Under the pieces are notes generated by a model that saw nothing but the letters and a program-made list of their open reading frames with translations, had not been told where the DNA came from and made no database searches. A program made the translations under genes and the position numbers. 64,000 nucleotides of DNA from Gordonia insulae (GTDB taxonomy: Bacteria; Actinomycetota; Actinomycetes; Mycobacteriales; Mycobacteriaceae), in assembly GCF_003855095.1 (NCBI RefSeq), contig NZ_CP033972.1, forward strand, positions 5,642,001 through 5,706,000, given 5' to 3'. Numbering within the stretch: the first letter of the stretch is position 1; every line of letters begins with the position of its first letter. This document shows, piece after piece, positions 47,909-56,818 of this stretch.

Positions 47909-49945
47909 GTGCCCGATCCCCACCGCGTCCTCGACGGTCTGGACCCCGAGCAACAACGGGCGGTCCTCGCGCCGCGGGGACCGGTGTGCGTGCTTGCCGG
48001 TGCGGGAACGGGCAAGACCCGGACCATCACCCGTCGCATCGCGCATCTGATCGACAGCGGCCAGGTCAACCCGGGACAGGTGCTGGCCGTCACCTTCACC
48101 ACCCGGGCGGCAGGCGAACTCCGTGCCCGGCTCCGGTCCCTGGGCATCGCCGGTCCCGGCAATTCCGTTCAGGCACAGACATTTCACGCCGCGGCACTGC
48201 GTCAGTTGCGGTATTTCTGGCCGCGTGGTCTGAGTTGGGAACTCCTCGATCACAAGCTCCCCGTGGTCGCGCGGGCCGCCGACCACGTCGGACTCACGAC
48301 CACCACCGAGTCGCTGCGGGATCTGGCATCGGAGATCGAATGGGCCAAGGGGTCGCTGATCGGCCCCGCCGACTATGCGTCGCGCGCCGCCGCCGAGGCC
48401 CGCGACACCCCGTTTCCGCATGACGTGGTGGCACGGGTGTTCGACGGTTACGAGACCGCCAAGCGCAACGGTTCGCACCTTCTGCTCGACTTCGACGACC
48501 TCATCATCTACGCGGGTGAACTGCTGCGCGAACCCGCTGCGGCAACCGACTTCCGTTCGCGCTACCGGTGTTTCGTCGTCGACGAGTATCAGGACATCAC
48601 CCCGGTGCAGCAACTGTTGCTCGACGCCTGGCTCGGCGAACGGGACAACCTGACCGTGGTCGGGGATGCGAACCAGACGATCTATTCGTTCGCCGGCGCC
48701 ACCGCGAGGTACCTGTTGGAGTTCACCCGACGCTATCCCGACGCCACACTGGTCCGGCTCGAACGTGACTACCGCTCGACACCCGAGGTGGTGAGCCTCG
48801 CCAACCAGGTGATCGGGGCCACCGCGGAACGATCACCCGGCACCCGTCTCGAACTCATCGGACAGCGGCCCCGCGGGCCGGTCCCGAGACCGGCCGAGTT
48901 CGCCGACGACCTGCGCGAGGCGAGCGGCGTCGCCGCACAGGTCAAACACCTGATCAACGCGGGCACCGCACCGTCGGAGGTCGCCGTGCTCTACCGCGTC
49001 AACGCGCAGTCCGAACGGTTCGAAGAAGCGCTCACCGGGGCGGGCATCCCGTATCAGGTCCGCGGATCCGAGGCGTTCTTCACGCGGACCGAGATCGTGC
49101 AGGCGATGCGCAAACTCGCCGCCACCGCGGAGCGCGACGATCTGCCTCACGACGTCGACGCCACGCGGGTGGTCCGCGCCGTGCTCGCGCCACTCGGTCT
49201 GAGCGAATCCGAGCCGGCCGGACCACATGCCAAGGCGCGCTGGGAGTCGTTGCGCGCGTTGATGTCCGTCGTCGACGAACTGGTCGCCGACGAACCCGGC
49301 ATCACTCTGCAGCGGCTGGTCACCGAGCTGACGCTGCGGGCCGAGGAACGGCACACGCCGGGTCAGGCGGGTGTCACCCTGGCGTCGTTGCACGCGGCCA
49401 AGGGACTGGAATGGGATGCGGTGTTCCTCGTCGGTCTCACCGAGGGGTCGGTGCCCATCACGCAGGCGGTCGAACGCGGCGACGATGCGATCGAAGAGGA
49501 ACGTCGGCTGTTCTACGTCGGCATCACCCGCGCGCGCGAGCATCTGTACCTGTCGTGGAGCCTGTCGCGGTCGGGGGCCGGTCGGGCCACCCGACGCCGT
49601 ACCCGTTTTCTCGACGGCATCGATCTCGACCCGCGCCGCAGCGGCCGGTGCACGGTGTGTGGTGCGGAGTTGGTGAACCCGGAATCGCGGGTCCGGGGCA
49701 GATGTGCGAGTTGCCGGATCGAGGGCCGCGACGAAGGTCTGATGTCGGCGCTGCGCACCTGGCGTGCGGACCGTGCGCGACGACGAGGCGTCCGCGAGGG
49801 TGCGATCCTCACCGATGCGATGCTGGACGCGATCGCCGAGCAGCGGCCGGCCGATGTCGGATCCCTCGTCGCGATCCCGGGCATCGGTTCGGTGAAGCTC
49901 GAGGAGTTCGGTGACGAACTCCTCGAGCTCGTGAAGCGCCGCTGA
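47909..49945 (+). CDS. uvrD2: ATP-dependent DNA helicase UvrD2
   Basis: A 678-residue superfamily 1 helicase. Motifs: AGAGTGKTRTI (I), VDEYQDITPVQ (II), GDANQTIYSFAGA (III), SLHAAKGLEWDAV (V) and YVGITRAREHLYLSW (VI). A tetracysteine zinc element (CTVCGAEL then RCASC, ~575-595) and a C-terminal HRDC domain distinguish UvrD2 from UvrD1; UvrD2 is essential in mycobacteria. GTG 47909 gives the family N-terminus. Its stop is followed within 20 bases by the whiB7 promoter. Confidence 0.93.
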   Translation: MPDPHRVLDGLDPEQQRAVLAPRGPVCVLAGAGTGKTRTITRRIAHLIDSGQVNPGQVLAVTFTTRAAGELRARLRSLGIAGPGNSVQAQTFHAAALRQLRYFWPRGLSWELLDHKLPVVARAADHVGLTTTTESLRDLASEIEWAKGSLIGPADYASRAAAEARDTPFPHDVVARVFDGYETAKRNGSHLLLDFDDLIIYAGELLREPAAATDFRSRYRCFVVDEYQDITPVQQLLLDAWLGERDNLTVVGDANQTIYSFAGATARYLLEFTRRYPDATLVRLERDYRSTPEVVSLANQVIGATAERSPGTRLELIGQRPRGPVPRPAEFADDLREASGVAAQVKHLINAGTAPSEVAVLYRVNAQSERFEEALTGAGIPYQVRGSEAFFTRTEIVQAMRKLAATAERDDLPHDVDATRVVRAVLAPLGLSESEPAGPHAKARWESLRALMSVVDELVADEPGITLQRLVTELTLRAEERHTPGQAGVTLASLHAAKGLEWDAVFLVGLTEGSVPITQAVERGDDAIEEERRLFYVGITRAREHLYLSWSLSRSGAGRATRRRTRFLDGIDLDPRRSGRCTVCGAELVNPESRVRGRCASCRIEGRDEGLMSALRTWRADRARRRGVREGAILTDAMLDAIAEQRPADVGSLVAIPGIGSVKLEEFGDELLELVKRR

Positions 49946-49963
49946 GTGGAGTAAGTGCAGGTC

Positions 49964-50002
49964 AAAAATGGGTTGTGCGATCTCGCGCGCACCGCCTACC
50001 CT
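49964..50002 (+). promoter_or_regulatory. whiB7 promoter with AT-rich upstream element
   Basis: AAAAAT (49964-49969) lies just before the -35 TTGTGC (49973-49978); after 18 bases comes the -10 TACCCT (49997-50002). WhiB7 with SigA is known to act at promoters having an A/T-rich stretch immediately before the -35, including its own. Transcription would begin near 50009, giving a leader of about 480 bases before whiB7. Confidence 0.7.
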
Positions 50003-50089
50003 GGATTCGTCAGCACGGGGTGCTACTCGCTTGTCCGTAGTGAGTCGCCTCAGATGTGGAAGCCATCGAGCACAGGAAGGAGCGGATCA

Positions 50090-50326
50090 GTGAACGGAAT
50101 CACCATTCAGGCCGGCGTCAGCCCGGCTGTGACGACCACGCCGTATGCGGCCGAGCTCATCGAAGCGTCTTTCCGTCGCGACCGCTCCTGGGTCCAGGAG
50201 ACCCATGTGCGACCGATGGCCGGCCATCTGGCCGTCGCAGCGGTAGCGCTCGTCGGCCCGGCATCCGCCGCAGCGCGAGCGCAGCAGCGGTTCCCCGTGC
50301 AGATACGAAGTCTGCGGAGAAGTTAA
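50090..50326 (+). CDS. Leader ORF upstream of whiB7 (78 residues)
   Basis: The ORF begins at GTG 50090 behind a very strong ribosome site (AGGAAGGAG, seven bases before); ATG 50054 in the same frame is an alternative. The product starts VNGITIQAGVSPAVTTTPYA, has an Ala/Val-rich middle, and ends in a basic PVQIRSLRRS. It matches no family I recognise. It stops at TAA 50324-50326, inside the loop of one hairpin and 13 bases before the terminator hairpin. Leader ORFs that control read-through into whiB7 are known in mycobacteria; this ORF probably does the same. Its peptide may be less important than its translation. Confidence 0.6.
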   Translation: MNGITIQAGVSPAVTTTPYAAELIEASFRRDRSWVQETHVRPMAGHLAVAAVALVGPASAAARAQQRFPVQIRSLRRS

Positions 50327-50333
50327 CTCCGCA
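50313..50333 (+). promoter_or_regulatory. Stop-codon hairpin in the whiB7 leader
   Basis: TGCGGAG pairs with CTCCGCA around a seven-base loop that contains the leader ORF stop codon. A ribosome at the stop would melt this stem, so its folding depends on leader translation. A further stem, CTCATCTC/GAGATGAG (50400-50418), lies beyond the terminator. Confidence 0.5.
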
Positions 50334-50339
50334 TCATTC

Positions 50340-50376
50340 GGGCCACGGGCGAATCGCAGACGCGAACCCGTGGCCC
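50340..50376 (+). terminator. Attenuator terminator before whiB7
   Basis: GGGCCACGGG pairs perfectly with CCCGTGGCCC around a 17-base loop, followed by TTGTTGTAGAT. It lies after the leader ORF and 111 bases before whiB7. With the promoter and leader ORF this gives a transcription-attenuation arrangement. Confidence 0.75.
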
Positions 50377-50487
50377 TTGTTGTAGATATCGGTGGAGGTC
50401 TCATCTCCCGGAGATGAGCACCACCAGATCACTCCACATCGAGGTCTCGGGTTCACACACCCAAACATGAGCAGATGTGGAGAGCAG

Positions 50488-50778
50488 ATGACTGTCGAAT
50501 GCGTTCTCGAATCCTGTCTTTCGGCGGACCGCGTGTCGGTCGGCGGCCTTGACCTGCCCTGTCAGGTGGCCGACGCCGATCTGTGGTTCGCCGAGGACCC
50601 CCGAGATCTCGAGCGTGCCAAGGCGATGTGCGCCGAGTGCCCCCTCCGGGAGGCCTGCCTGCAGGCCGCCCTCGATCGTGCCGAGCCCTGGGGGGTCTGG
50701 GGCGGCGAGATCTTCGAACGGGGTGCGGTGATCGCGCGGAAGCGTCCGCGTGGTCGCCCTCGGAAGAACGTCGCGTGA
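50488..50778 (+). CDS. whiB7: Antibiotic-resistance regulator WhiB7
   Basis: A 96-residue WhiB protein. The Fe-S ligands are Cys25, Cys48, Cys51 and Cys57; EPWGVWGGEIF is the WhiB7 form of the turn that contacts SigA, and KRPRGRPRK is the AT-hook that distinguishes WhiB7. It switches on drug-resistance genes (efflux, ribosome protection, methyltransferases) when ribosomes are inhibited. ATG 50488 has GGAGA seven bases upstream. The N-terminus has two extra cysteines (Cys5, Cys10). Expression is probably governed by the attenuated leader upstream. Confidence 0.95.
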   Translation: MTVECVLESCLSADRVSVGGLDLPCQVADADLWFAEDPRDLERAKAMCAECPLREACLQAALDRAEPWGVWGGEIFERGAVIARKRPRGRPRKNVA

Positions 50779-50804
50779 TTGCGCGAAGGGTGCCGCGGGC
50801 GGGC

Positions 50805-52121
50805 TCAGTCGGCCAGCCCCGGCACCCACTTCTCCATGATCGCCCGATAGGGTGCGTTGGCCTCGAGTTGTGCCGCGATGCCCACGCAGCCCGCCAGCAC
50901 GCGGAACACCATCACATAGTTCTTGGGCACGTTCAGATTTCGTGACGTCTTGTACACGTCGCCACGCACGTCGGTGGCCTTGCCCGCGGCGCGCTGCATC
51001 CACTTGCGGGTGAAGTGGAACGACTCGGTGTACAGCGGATCGACGTAGGGCTTCAGGTAGGCCTCGATGTCGGCCGCGCTCACCCGATCGGCGTGGGACC
51101 GACGGATGAAGTCGGTCCGTACCATCAGCTCTTTGAGCTCTTCGTACTGTTTGTCGCGCGCCAGTCGCAGGATGGGTCCGGTCTCCGGTGGCAGACCGTT
51201 GGGATAGTGGCCCACCGCGCCGAAGTCGAGGATGCCGAACCGGCCGTCGTCCATCAGGAAGAAGTTGCCCGGATGCGGATCACCGTGCAACAGTCCGACG
51301 CGGAACGGTGAACTCACCTCGAAGGTGGCCATCTTCGCGGCGGCGTTGTCGCGCGTCGCCTGATCGCCCTCGGCGATGATCTTCGACAGCCGGGTGCCGT
51401 CGAGCCACTCGGAGACGACCACCTTCGGCGCGCTCGCGACCACTTTCGGGACCACGAAGTCCGGGTCGCCGTCGAAGGCCTTCGCGAAGGCACGTTGATT
51501 GTCGGCCTCGCCGAGGTAGTCGAGCTCGGCCTCGGTCCGGTCGATGAGCTCGTCCATCATCGCCTTGACGTCGGTGCCCGGCGAGAGCTTCTGCAGCAGC
51601 CCCGACATCCGGGACAGGGTCTTCAGGTCCGCCTTGAGTGCGTGGTCGGCGCCCGGGTACTGCACCTTGACGGCCACCGTGCGACCGTCCGACCAGGTCG
51701 CCTTGTGCACCTGGCCGATGCTCGCCGATGCGGCGGGCTCGTCCGAGAACTCACGGAAGCGCTCGCGCCACTTGGTGCCGAGTTGCTGGTCGAGCACCTT
51801 GTGCACCTTCGACGCCGGCAGCGGCGGTGCTTCGGCCTGCAACTTGGTCAGCGCCTCGCGAAACGGCTCCCCGAACTCGTCGGGAATCGCGGCCTCCATG
51901 ATCGACATCGCCTGGCCGACCTTCATGGCGCCGCCCTTGAGCTCACCGAGTACGGCGAAGAGCTGTTCAGCGGCCTTCTCCAGCATCTCCTGCTGGACTT
52001 CGTCCTTGTCCTTACCGACCATGCGTTTGCCGAGGCCGGCCGCAGCGCGCCCGGCCATACCGATGGGCAGCGACGCGAGTTTCGCATTGCGTCGTCCCTG
52101 CCCCCGAGTGATGTCGCTCAT
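50805..52121 (-). CDS. AarF/ABC1/UbiB-family atypical kinase-like protein (Rv3197-like)
   Basis: A 438-residue ABC1-family protein. The family KxGQ motif is in GAMKVGQAMSIME, the Ala-rich nucleotide loop in PAASASIGQVHKA, the Lys in VAVKVQYPG, and the catalytic loop and metal site in LLHGDPHPGNFF and ILDFGAVGHY. These proteins are ATPases or kinases linked to isoprenoid-quinone lipids. M. tuberculosis Rv3197, beside whiB7, has been associated with macrolide tolerance. The promoter shows TATCCT about 23 bases before ATG 52121. It is convergent with whiB7. Confidence 0.88.
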   Translation of the reverse strand: MSDITRGQGRRNAKLASLPIGMAGRAAAGLGKRMVGKDKDEVQQEMLEKAAEQLFAVLGELKGGAMKVGQAMSIMEAAIPDEFGEPFREALTKLQAEAPPLPASKVHKVLDQQLGTKWRERFREFSDEPAASASIGQVHKATWSDGRTVAVKVQYPGADHALKADLKTLSRMSGLLQKLSPGTDVKAMMDELIDRTEAELDYLGEADNQRAFAKAFDGDPDFVVPKVVASAPKVVVSEWLDGTRLSKIIAEGDQATRDNAAAKMATFEVSSPFRVGLLHGDPHPGNFFLMDDGRFGILDFGAVGHYPNGLPPETGPILRLARDKQYEELKELMVRTDFIRRSHADRVSAADIEAYLKPYVDPLYTESFHFTRKWMQRAAGKATDVRGDVYKTSRNLNVPKNYVMVFRVLAGCVGIAAQLEANAPYRAIMEKWVPGLAD

Positions 52122-52170
52122 AGCGTCCTTTCCCCGACTTCAGGATAGAGGACGAGCGACCCAGTCCGGG

Positions 52171-53115
52171 TCACCCGGCCACGGCGGTGATCGGCCGGCA
52201 GTCGCAGAGTGGATGTGGCGGCCAGTCGGTGATGGTGAACCGTGCCGGATTCGGGTGGAATTCCAAAGCGCGATCGAACAATTGAGGTCTCGGTGCCGCG
52301 CTGTCGCCGGACCACAGCGCGCCCGCCAGCTGTTCGATCTGCTCCTGCGCCAGCGCGGCGGTCCCGCGCAGGGTCGCCGCGCTGGCGTAACCCGGCTGGC
52401 GGACCATCTGGGCGGCGAGCAATGGCCAATCCGGTTCCAGTGTTGCCCGATGATGGTCGGCGCACCGGAGGCAACTCGACAATCCGGGCAACACCAGGGG
52501 GCCGATCACGCCGACACCGTCGCGCACCCGCACCTGGAGGTGGGCGGTACGGGCGGCGTTGAGCGCGTTGATGATTGCCGGATCGTGCACCAGGAAATCG
52601 GTGAGCACGACCAGATTGGCGTCCCACCGGTCGACCACGGCAGACGACGTCGGCCTGCGTGTCGACCGGCGCGGCACCATGCCGACCTCCGACAGTGCGG
52701 CGGTGAGCAGGTCCGCGAGCGGCCCGCGTCCGTGGATACGGATCCGCAGGGTCGACGATGACCGGCCGTTGTCGGTGGGGACCGCCTGCCCGGCGGCGGT
52801 GAGTTGTCCGATGATGCCGGCGAGGTCGAGGGGTGTCAGGCCGATCGAGCGTGCACGTCGCACCATCTCGGCTCGTGATCGCGGCCGGGTGAGATCACGG
52901 AGCAGTCCGGCGACGTCCGCGGCCCGGACCGGGGGAGTGAGGTCGATGATCAGGCTGCGATGCGGATCGCTGCCGACATGGACCCGGTTGCCGGGCCGGA
53001 CCAGCACCGGGGTACCCGGGCGGACGAGAGGCAGGCTGACCGGCAGCCCACCGATGTCGGTGACATCGGCGGAACCTGCGCCGGATCGGAGCTGCCGGGC
53101 ACTGCGTTCGGACAT
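52171..53115 (-). CDS. Stand-alone ThiF/cyclodehydratase-like protein (Rv3196-like)
   Basis: A 314-residue protein resembling the YcaO-partner C domain of thiazole/oxazole-modified microcin systems (TIGR03882 type). It has a winged-helix-like leader-binding region at the front, a degenerate Rossmann E1-like core (LRIRIHGRGPLADLLTAALS), and a zinc tetrad from SSCLRCADHH and PLCDCRPI. There is no YcaO partner or precursor peptide beside it. The gene is conserved next to the AarF and DUF2342 genes in mycolata, so a housekeeping peptide- or protein-binding role is likely. Function unknown. Confidence 0.7.
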   Translation of the reverse strand: MSERSARQLRSGAGSADVTDIGGLPVSLPLVRPGTPVLVRPGNRVHVGSDPHRSLIIDLTPPVRAADVAGLLRDLTRPRSRAEMVRRARSIGLTPLDLAGIIGQLTAAGQAVPTDNGRSSSTLRIRIHGRGPLADLLTAALSEVGMVPRRSTRRPTSSAVVDRWDANLVVLTDFLVHDPAIINALNAARTAHLQVRVRDGVGVIGPLVLPGLSSCLRCADHHRATLEPDWPLLAAQMVRQPGYASAATLRGTAALAQEQIEQLAGALWSGDSAAPRPQLFDRALEFHPNPARFTITDWPPHPLCDCRPITAVAG

Positions 53116-53167
53116 GGCGTCACTCTGCCACCTGCCACGGCGACCGGACGGCGCTCGCGGGAGTTGT

Positions 53168-53190
53168 CCACAGGCCGGCCCGGCCTGTGG
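53168..53190 (-). terminator. Hairpin just after the DUF2342 gene
   Basis: CCACAGGCCG and its complement enclose a three-base loop, immediately next to the stop of the metalloprotease-like gene read on the minus strand. The short stem and tight position suggest a terminator separating it from the cyclodehydratase-like gene, though no T tract is present. Confidence 0.6.
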
Positions 53191-54708
53191 TCAGTGAGGT
53201 TGCGGCGGGTCCTCGTCGGTGTCACCGTCGGGCCGGCCGTCGGTGCTGTTCTCGCCGCCGCCTGTGTCGCCACTGTCCTCGCCCGCGGACTTCTCGGCGG
53301 CACGCTCCTGCGCGAGGGTCTGCTCGAGTTGGGCGATCGGGTCGTCGAACGAGCTCGCCCCACCGCCGATGACGCCGTCGATGAAGGCTGCCGGGTGGTC
53401 CAGGTCGCTGCTGTCGGGCATCAGGTCCGGATGGGCCCACACGCCGTCGCGGGTCGCGACATCGCCGGCCTCGAGCAGCTGTTGCCAGAGCGCCGACGCC
53501 TCGCGCACCTTGCGTGGGCGCAGTTCCAGGCCGACCAGGGTGGCGAACGTCTGTTCCGCGGGCCCACCGGAGGCGCGTCGACGGCGCATGGTCTCGGTCA
53601 GCGCCACCGAACTCGGGATGCGATCGTCGAGGGCCTTGGACACCACCTGCTCGACCCAACCCTCGACGAGCGCGAGCAGCGTCTCGAGTCGGGCGAGTGC
53701 CGCCTGCTGTTCGGGAGTCGTGGTCGGCTCGAAGGATGCGGACGAGCCGATCAGTTCCTCGAGCTTGGACGGGTCGGACAGCAGCTGCTGTGGGTCGACA
53801 CCCTCGGTGAGATCGGCGATACCGCTGAAATCGATGCTGATGCCACGCGCGTACTCCTCGACCGTGGACAGCAGACGCTGGCGGAGCCAGCCGACGTGCG
53901 TGAACAGGCGCACGTGAGCGGCCTCGCGAGCGGCGAGGAAGACGATGATCTCCTGTGCGGGCTGCTCGAGACCCTCGGCGAACGAGGCGATCGCCTCGGG
54001 CAGGAGCACCGCGACCCCTTCGGGTGCCAGCGGCAGGCCGACGTCGGTGGACGTCAGCACCTCCTTCGCGAGTTGGCCGAGACCCTGGCCGAGCTGGGTG
54101 CCGAAGGCCATCCCGCTCATCTGGGTGAGCATGCCCATCATCGGGCCGGCGAACTGGGCCGCCTCGGCGGGCAGGTTCTGCTCCCAGGTCTTCGACAACT
54201 GACTCGCGACGGGGTCGCACAGGCGCTTCCAGGTCGGCAGAGATTCCTCGAGCCATTGCACCGGTGTCCACGCGACCGACTTGCTCACCCCGGCGGGGAA
54301 GTTGGTCACGTCGTCGAGCCAGACCTCGGCCAGGCGCACCGCGTCCGCGACGGCCTGGGTCTCCTTGTCCAACACGGGTGTGAACTTGCCGATCTGCTGG
54401 CGCGCCAGGTTGGTGGCGACCTGGTAGTTGACCGGTCCGCCGCCGGAACCCGCGGTCATGCCGGAGCCCATGCCGCTGAGCATGCTGCCCAGTTGCGAGA
54501 ACATCTGGCCGAGCTGGGACGGGTCGAAGGACGAGGGGTCGAAGCCCTCGCCGCCGGCAGAGAACCCGAAGGGGTTCTGTGCGCCACCGGGATTGCCGGA
54601 GGACCCACCGGTGCCGCCGTCGTCCCCGCCGCGCTTGTCCTTGCCGCGATCGTCCCTACTGCGATCGTCGTCGTCGGACGGAGAGAACCCGAAGGGCAGA
54701 TCATTCAT
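53191..54708 (-). CDS. DUF2342 zinc-metalloprotease-like protein (Rv3195-like)
   Basis: A 505-residue protein of the DUF2342/TIGR03624 family. A low-complexity acidic and Gly-rich N-terminus (~1-85) and an acidic tail (~470-505) surround a helical zincin-like core. AAREAAHVRLFTHVGWLR holds the family form of the zinc helix; AKEVLTSTDVGLPL and LPEAIASFAEGLE are typical for the family. Related proteins are annotated both as metalloproteases and as F420-associated proteins. It is divergent from the PDZ protease, which shares its promoter space. Substrate unknown. Confidence 0.82.
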   Translation of the reverse strand: MNDLPFGFSPSDDDDRSRDDRGKDKRGGDDGGTGGSSGNPGGAQNPFGFSAGGEGFDPSSFDPSQLGQMFSQLGSMLSGMGSGMTAGSGGGPVNYQVATNLARQQIGKFTPVLDKETQAVADAVRLAEVWLDDVTNFPAGVSKSVAWTPVQWLEESLPTWKRLCDPVASQLSKTWEQNLPAEAAQFAGPMMGMLTQMSGMAFGTQLGQGLGQLAKEVLTSTDVGLPLAPEGVAVLLPEAIASFAEGLEQPAQEIIVFLAAREAAHVRLFTHVGWLRQRLLSTVEEYARGISIDFSGIADLTEGVDPQQLLSDPSKLEELIGSSASFEPTTTPEQQAALARLETLLALVEGWVEQVVSKALDDRIPSSVALTETMRRRRASGGPAEQTFATLVGLELRPRKVREASALWQQLLEAGDVATRDGVWAHPDLMPDSSDLDHPAAFIDGVIGGGASSFDDPIAQLEQTLAQERAAEKSAGEDSGDTGGGENSTDGRPDGDTDEDPPQPH

Positions 54709-54807
54709 GCCTCCACGGTACCGCTCGGGTATCGCCCGGTCAGGCTCGTGGCGTTCGCCATGAGCGTAGGCGACTCACTGTCGCGGGGGTCCACTACTCT
54801 GTGCGGA

Positions 54808-55848
54808 ATGAGATTGCAGCCCGGGCATCGTCGGATCGCCACCGTCGCCGTCACCGTGCTGGTTTTCGTGGCGCTGCTGTTCGTCGGTACGACCGTCCAG
54901 GTTCCGTTCGTCGCGCTCGGTCCGGGACCGACCGTGAACACGTTGGGTTCGGTCGACGACAAGTCCGTTGTCGACATCACCGGTGTGCCGACCGACCCCA
55001 CCACCGGCAACCTCAATCTGACGACGGTCTCGGTGACCGACGGGATGTCGCTGTTCCAGGCGCTCGGGATGTGGCTGTCGGGGACCTACACACTCGAGCC
55101 GCGCGACCGGCTGTTCCCGCCGGACCGCACGCCCGACGAGGTCCGTGAGCAGAACCAGCAGGACATGACCGGCTCCGAGGACAGTGCCACGGCCGCGGCG
55201 CTGCGTTACCTCGACCGGCCGACCAAGCTCGTCGTCGCGGGCGTCGCGACCAATGGTCCGTCGAACGATGTGCTCGAGCAGGGTGACCAGGTCCTCGCGG
55301 TGGGCGGGAAGCCCGTCTCGACGACCGCCGAGATGCAGGCGGCGGTGAAGGGCAATCCCCCCGGCACCGTGGTGCCGATCGAGATCGATCGCGGCGGCCG
55401 GAAACAGACGGTGTCGGTGACGCTGACCCCGCGTCCCGACGACCCGAAGGTCGGCTACCTCGGCGTCACACCCGAGGTCGTCAACGCCGACCCGGCACTG
55501 AAGATCACCTACAACGTCGGCGACATCGGTGGGCCGTCCGCGGGCATGATGCTGACTCTCGCGGTCATCGATCGGCTGAGCCCGGGCGAACTCACCCACG
55601 GCAAGTTCATCGCCGGTACCGGGACGATCGACGAGGACGGCGAGGTCGGACCGATCGGCGGCATCACCCACAAGACGCAGGCTGCCCGCGATGCCGGGGC
55701 GACCGTGTTCCTTGTTCCGCAGCGCAATTGCGCGGAGGCGGCCTCCGATGCGCCCGACGGACTCACCCTGGTCAAGGTGGAGAACCTGCAGGGGGCCGTC
55801 GATGCTCTGGACGACCTCGGAGCGGGCCGACCCGCCCCACACTGCTGA
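54808..55848 (+). CDS. Membrane-anchored PDZ and Lon-type (S16) serine protease (Rv3194c-like)
   Basis: A 346-residue protein with an N-terminal membrane segment (~10-30), a PDZ domain (~140-220, containing DVLEQGDQVLAVGGKPV) and a C-terminal Lon protease domain without the ATPase. The catalytic Ser is in GGPSAGMM and the catalytic Lys in ITHKTQAA. It resembles YlbL of Bacillus, which works outside the membrane in cell-envelope quality control. ATG 54808 gives the normal signal-anchor start. It is convergent with the PPA1309 gene. Confidence 0.9.
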   Translation: MRLQPGHRRIATVAVTVLVFVALLFVGTTVQVPFVALGPGPTVNTLGSVDDKSVVDITGVPTDPTTGNLNLTTVSVTDGMSLFQALGMWLSGTYTLEPRDRLFPPDRTPDEVREQNQQDMTGSEDSATAAALRYLDRPTKLVVAGVATNGPSNDVLEQGDQVLAVGGKPVSTTAEMQAAVKGNPPGTVVPIEIDRGGRKQTVSVTLTPRPDDPKVGYLGVTPEVVNADPALKITYNVGDIGGPSAGMMLTLAVIDRLSPGELTHGKFIAGTGTIDEDGEVGPIGGITHKTQAARDAGATVFLVPQRNCAEAASDAPDGLTLVKVENLQGAVDALDDLGAGRPAPHC

Positions 55849-55913
55849 CGCCGGTCACTGCTGACCCTGGTCGGCTGGGACAGGGTGTCTCGGTCGCGCC
55901 GCCCGCGGACGCT

Positions 55914-56540
55914 TCAGGCGTCCGGATCGTCGAGGGTCTGCGCGAGCGCGAGGCGCAGATCGGTCCCGAGGTCGGGATGGGTGAGCAGCTCGATCCCGAC
56001 CCGGGGGTCGTCAGCCGCGTCGGGCCGCAATTGCAGCAACCCGAGGCTGCGACCGTCACGCAGGGCGCCGACGACGAGCCGCGCCGCGCGTCCCCCGGGA
56101 TGCGCCTGCGCCGACGCGCGGGCCGCCGCATCGGCGGCCGTCGGATCCTCCGGCGCACGCAACATCGCCTCGAGCGCGGAATCGAGGTCCGGCTCCGCCT
56201 CGGGTGGGAGTACCAGGATCTCTTGCACGAGTGCTGCCCCCGCGACTGTCGGCGGCCAGCTCGTGGTGGCGAGGATGCGTTCGAGTTCGACCCCGCTCTG
56301 CTCGCCGTCGGGCAGGGCGACGGAGTCCTGGGCGATCGGACTCAGTTCGGAGTCGTCCTCCGGATCGACCAGACCCGGCTGGGTCTGGGCCAGACTCGCG
56401 GTGGGCACCAGGGCGAACAACATCGGTGGCTGATCCCAGCCGCTCGCGTCGACGAACTCGACGATGTCGCGCAGGGCACTGCCCAGTGCATCGGCCGAGA
56501 GGACTTCCGGTCCGGCGGCTGACGTTGGCTCATCGGTCAC
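55914..56540 (-). CDS. PPA1309-family protein
   Basis: A 208-residue actinobacterial protein. SADALGSALRDIVEFVDASG then WDQPPMLFALVPT opens the fold; GGRAARLVVGALRDGRSLGL is the best-conserved block. There are no membrane segments, no cysteines and no recognisable active site, and the protein is acidic overall. It keeps its place between the PDZ protease and UPF0182 across mycolata. It has no known function. Confidence 0.82.
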   Translation of the reverse strand: MTDEPTSAAGPEVLSADALGSALRDIVEFVDASGWDQPPMLFALVPTASLAQTQPGLVDPEDDSELSPIAQDSVALPDGEQSGVELERILATTSWPPTVAGAALVQEILVLPPEAEPDLDSALEAMLRAPEDPTAADAAARASAQAHPGGRAARLVVGALRDGRSLGLLQLRPDAADDPRVGIELLTHPDLGTDLRLALAQTLDDPDA

Positions 56541-56818
56541 GCATCCATCTTGCCGCGCGGACCGACGTCACGTGCCGGATCGTGCGTCACACGGGCCGGA
56601 TCGACGTGACGTGGAACTCACCCGGGGGCCGATCGTTGCCGCTTCGACGCACAGGCTCGCTGCCGGGCGCGTCGCACGAGGAAACGGGTCGTCGCCCAGG
56701 CGGTACGGGCGTCGGGACCGGTGGAACACCGGCCAGTACAGTTGGGTGCAGTTGGCTCGGCGGCTGTCGTCCGGGTCGGGCTGATGCCCGGAATGAGAAC
56801 TTTGGAGAGTGGGTCCAG

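Noticed and set aside
52960..54807. Open frame running for more than 600 codons before the PDZ protease
   Set aside because: It is antisense to the conserved DUF2342 gene; the PDZ protease has a proper signal anchor starting at 54808.
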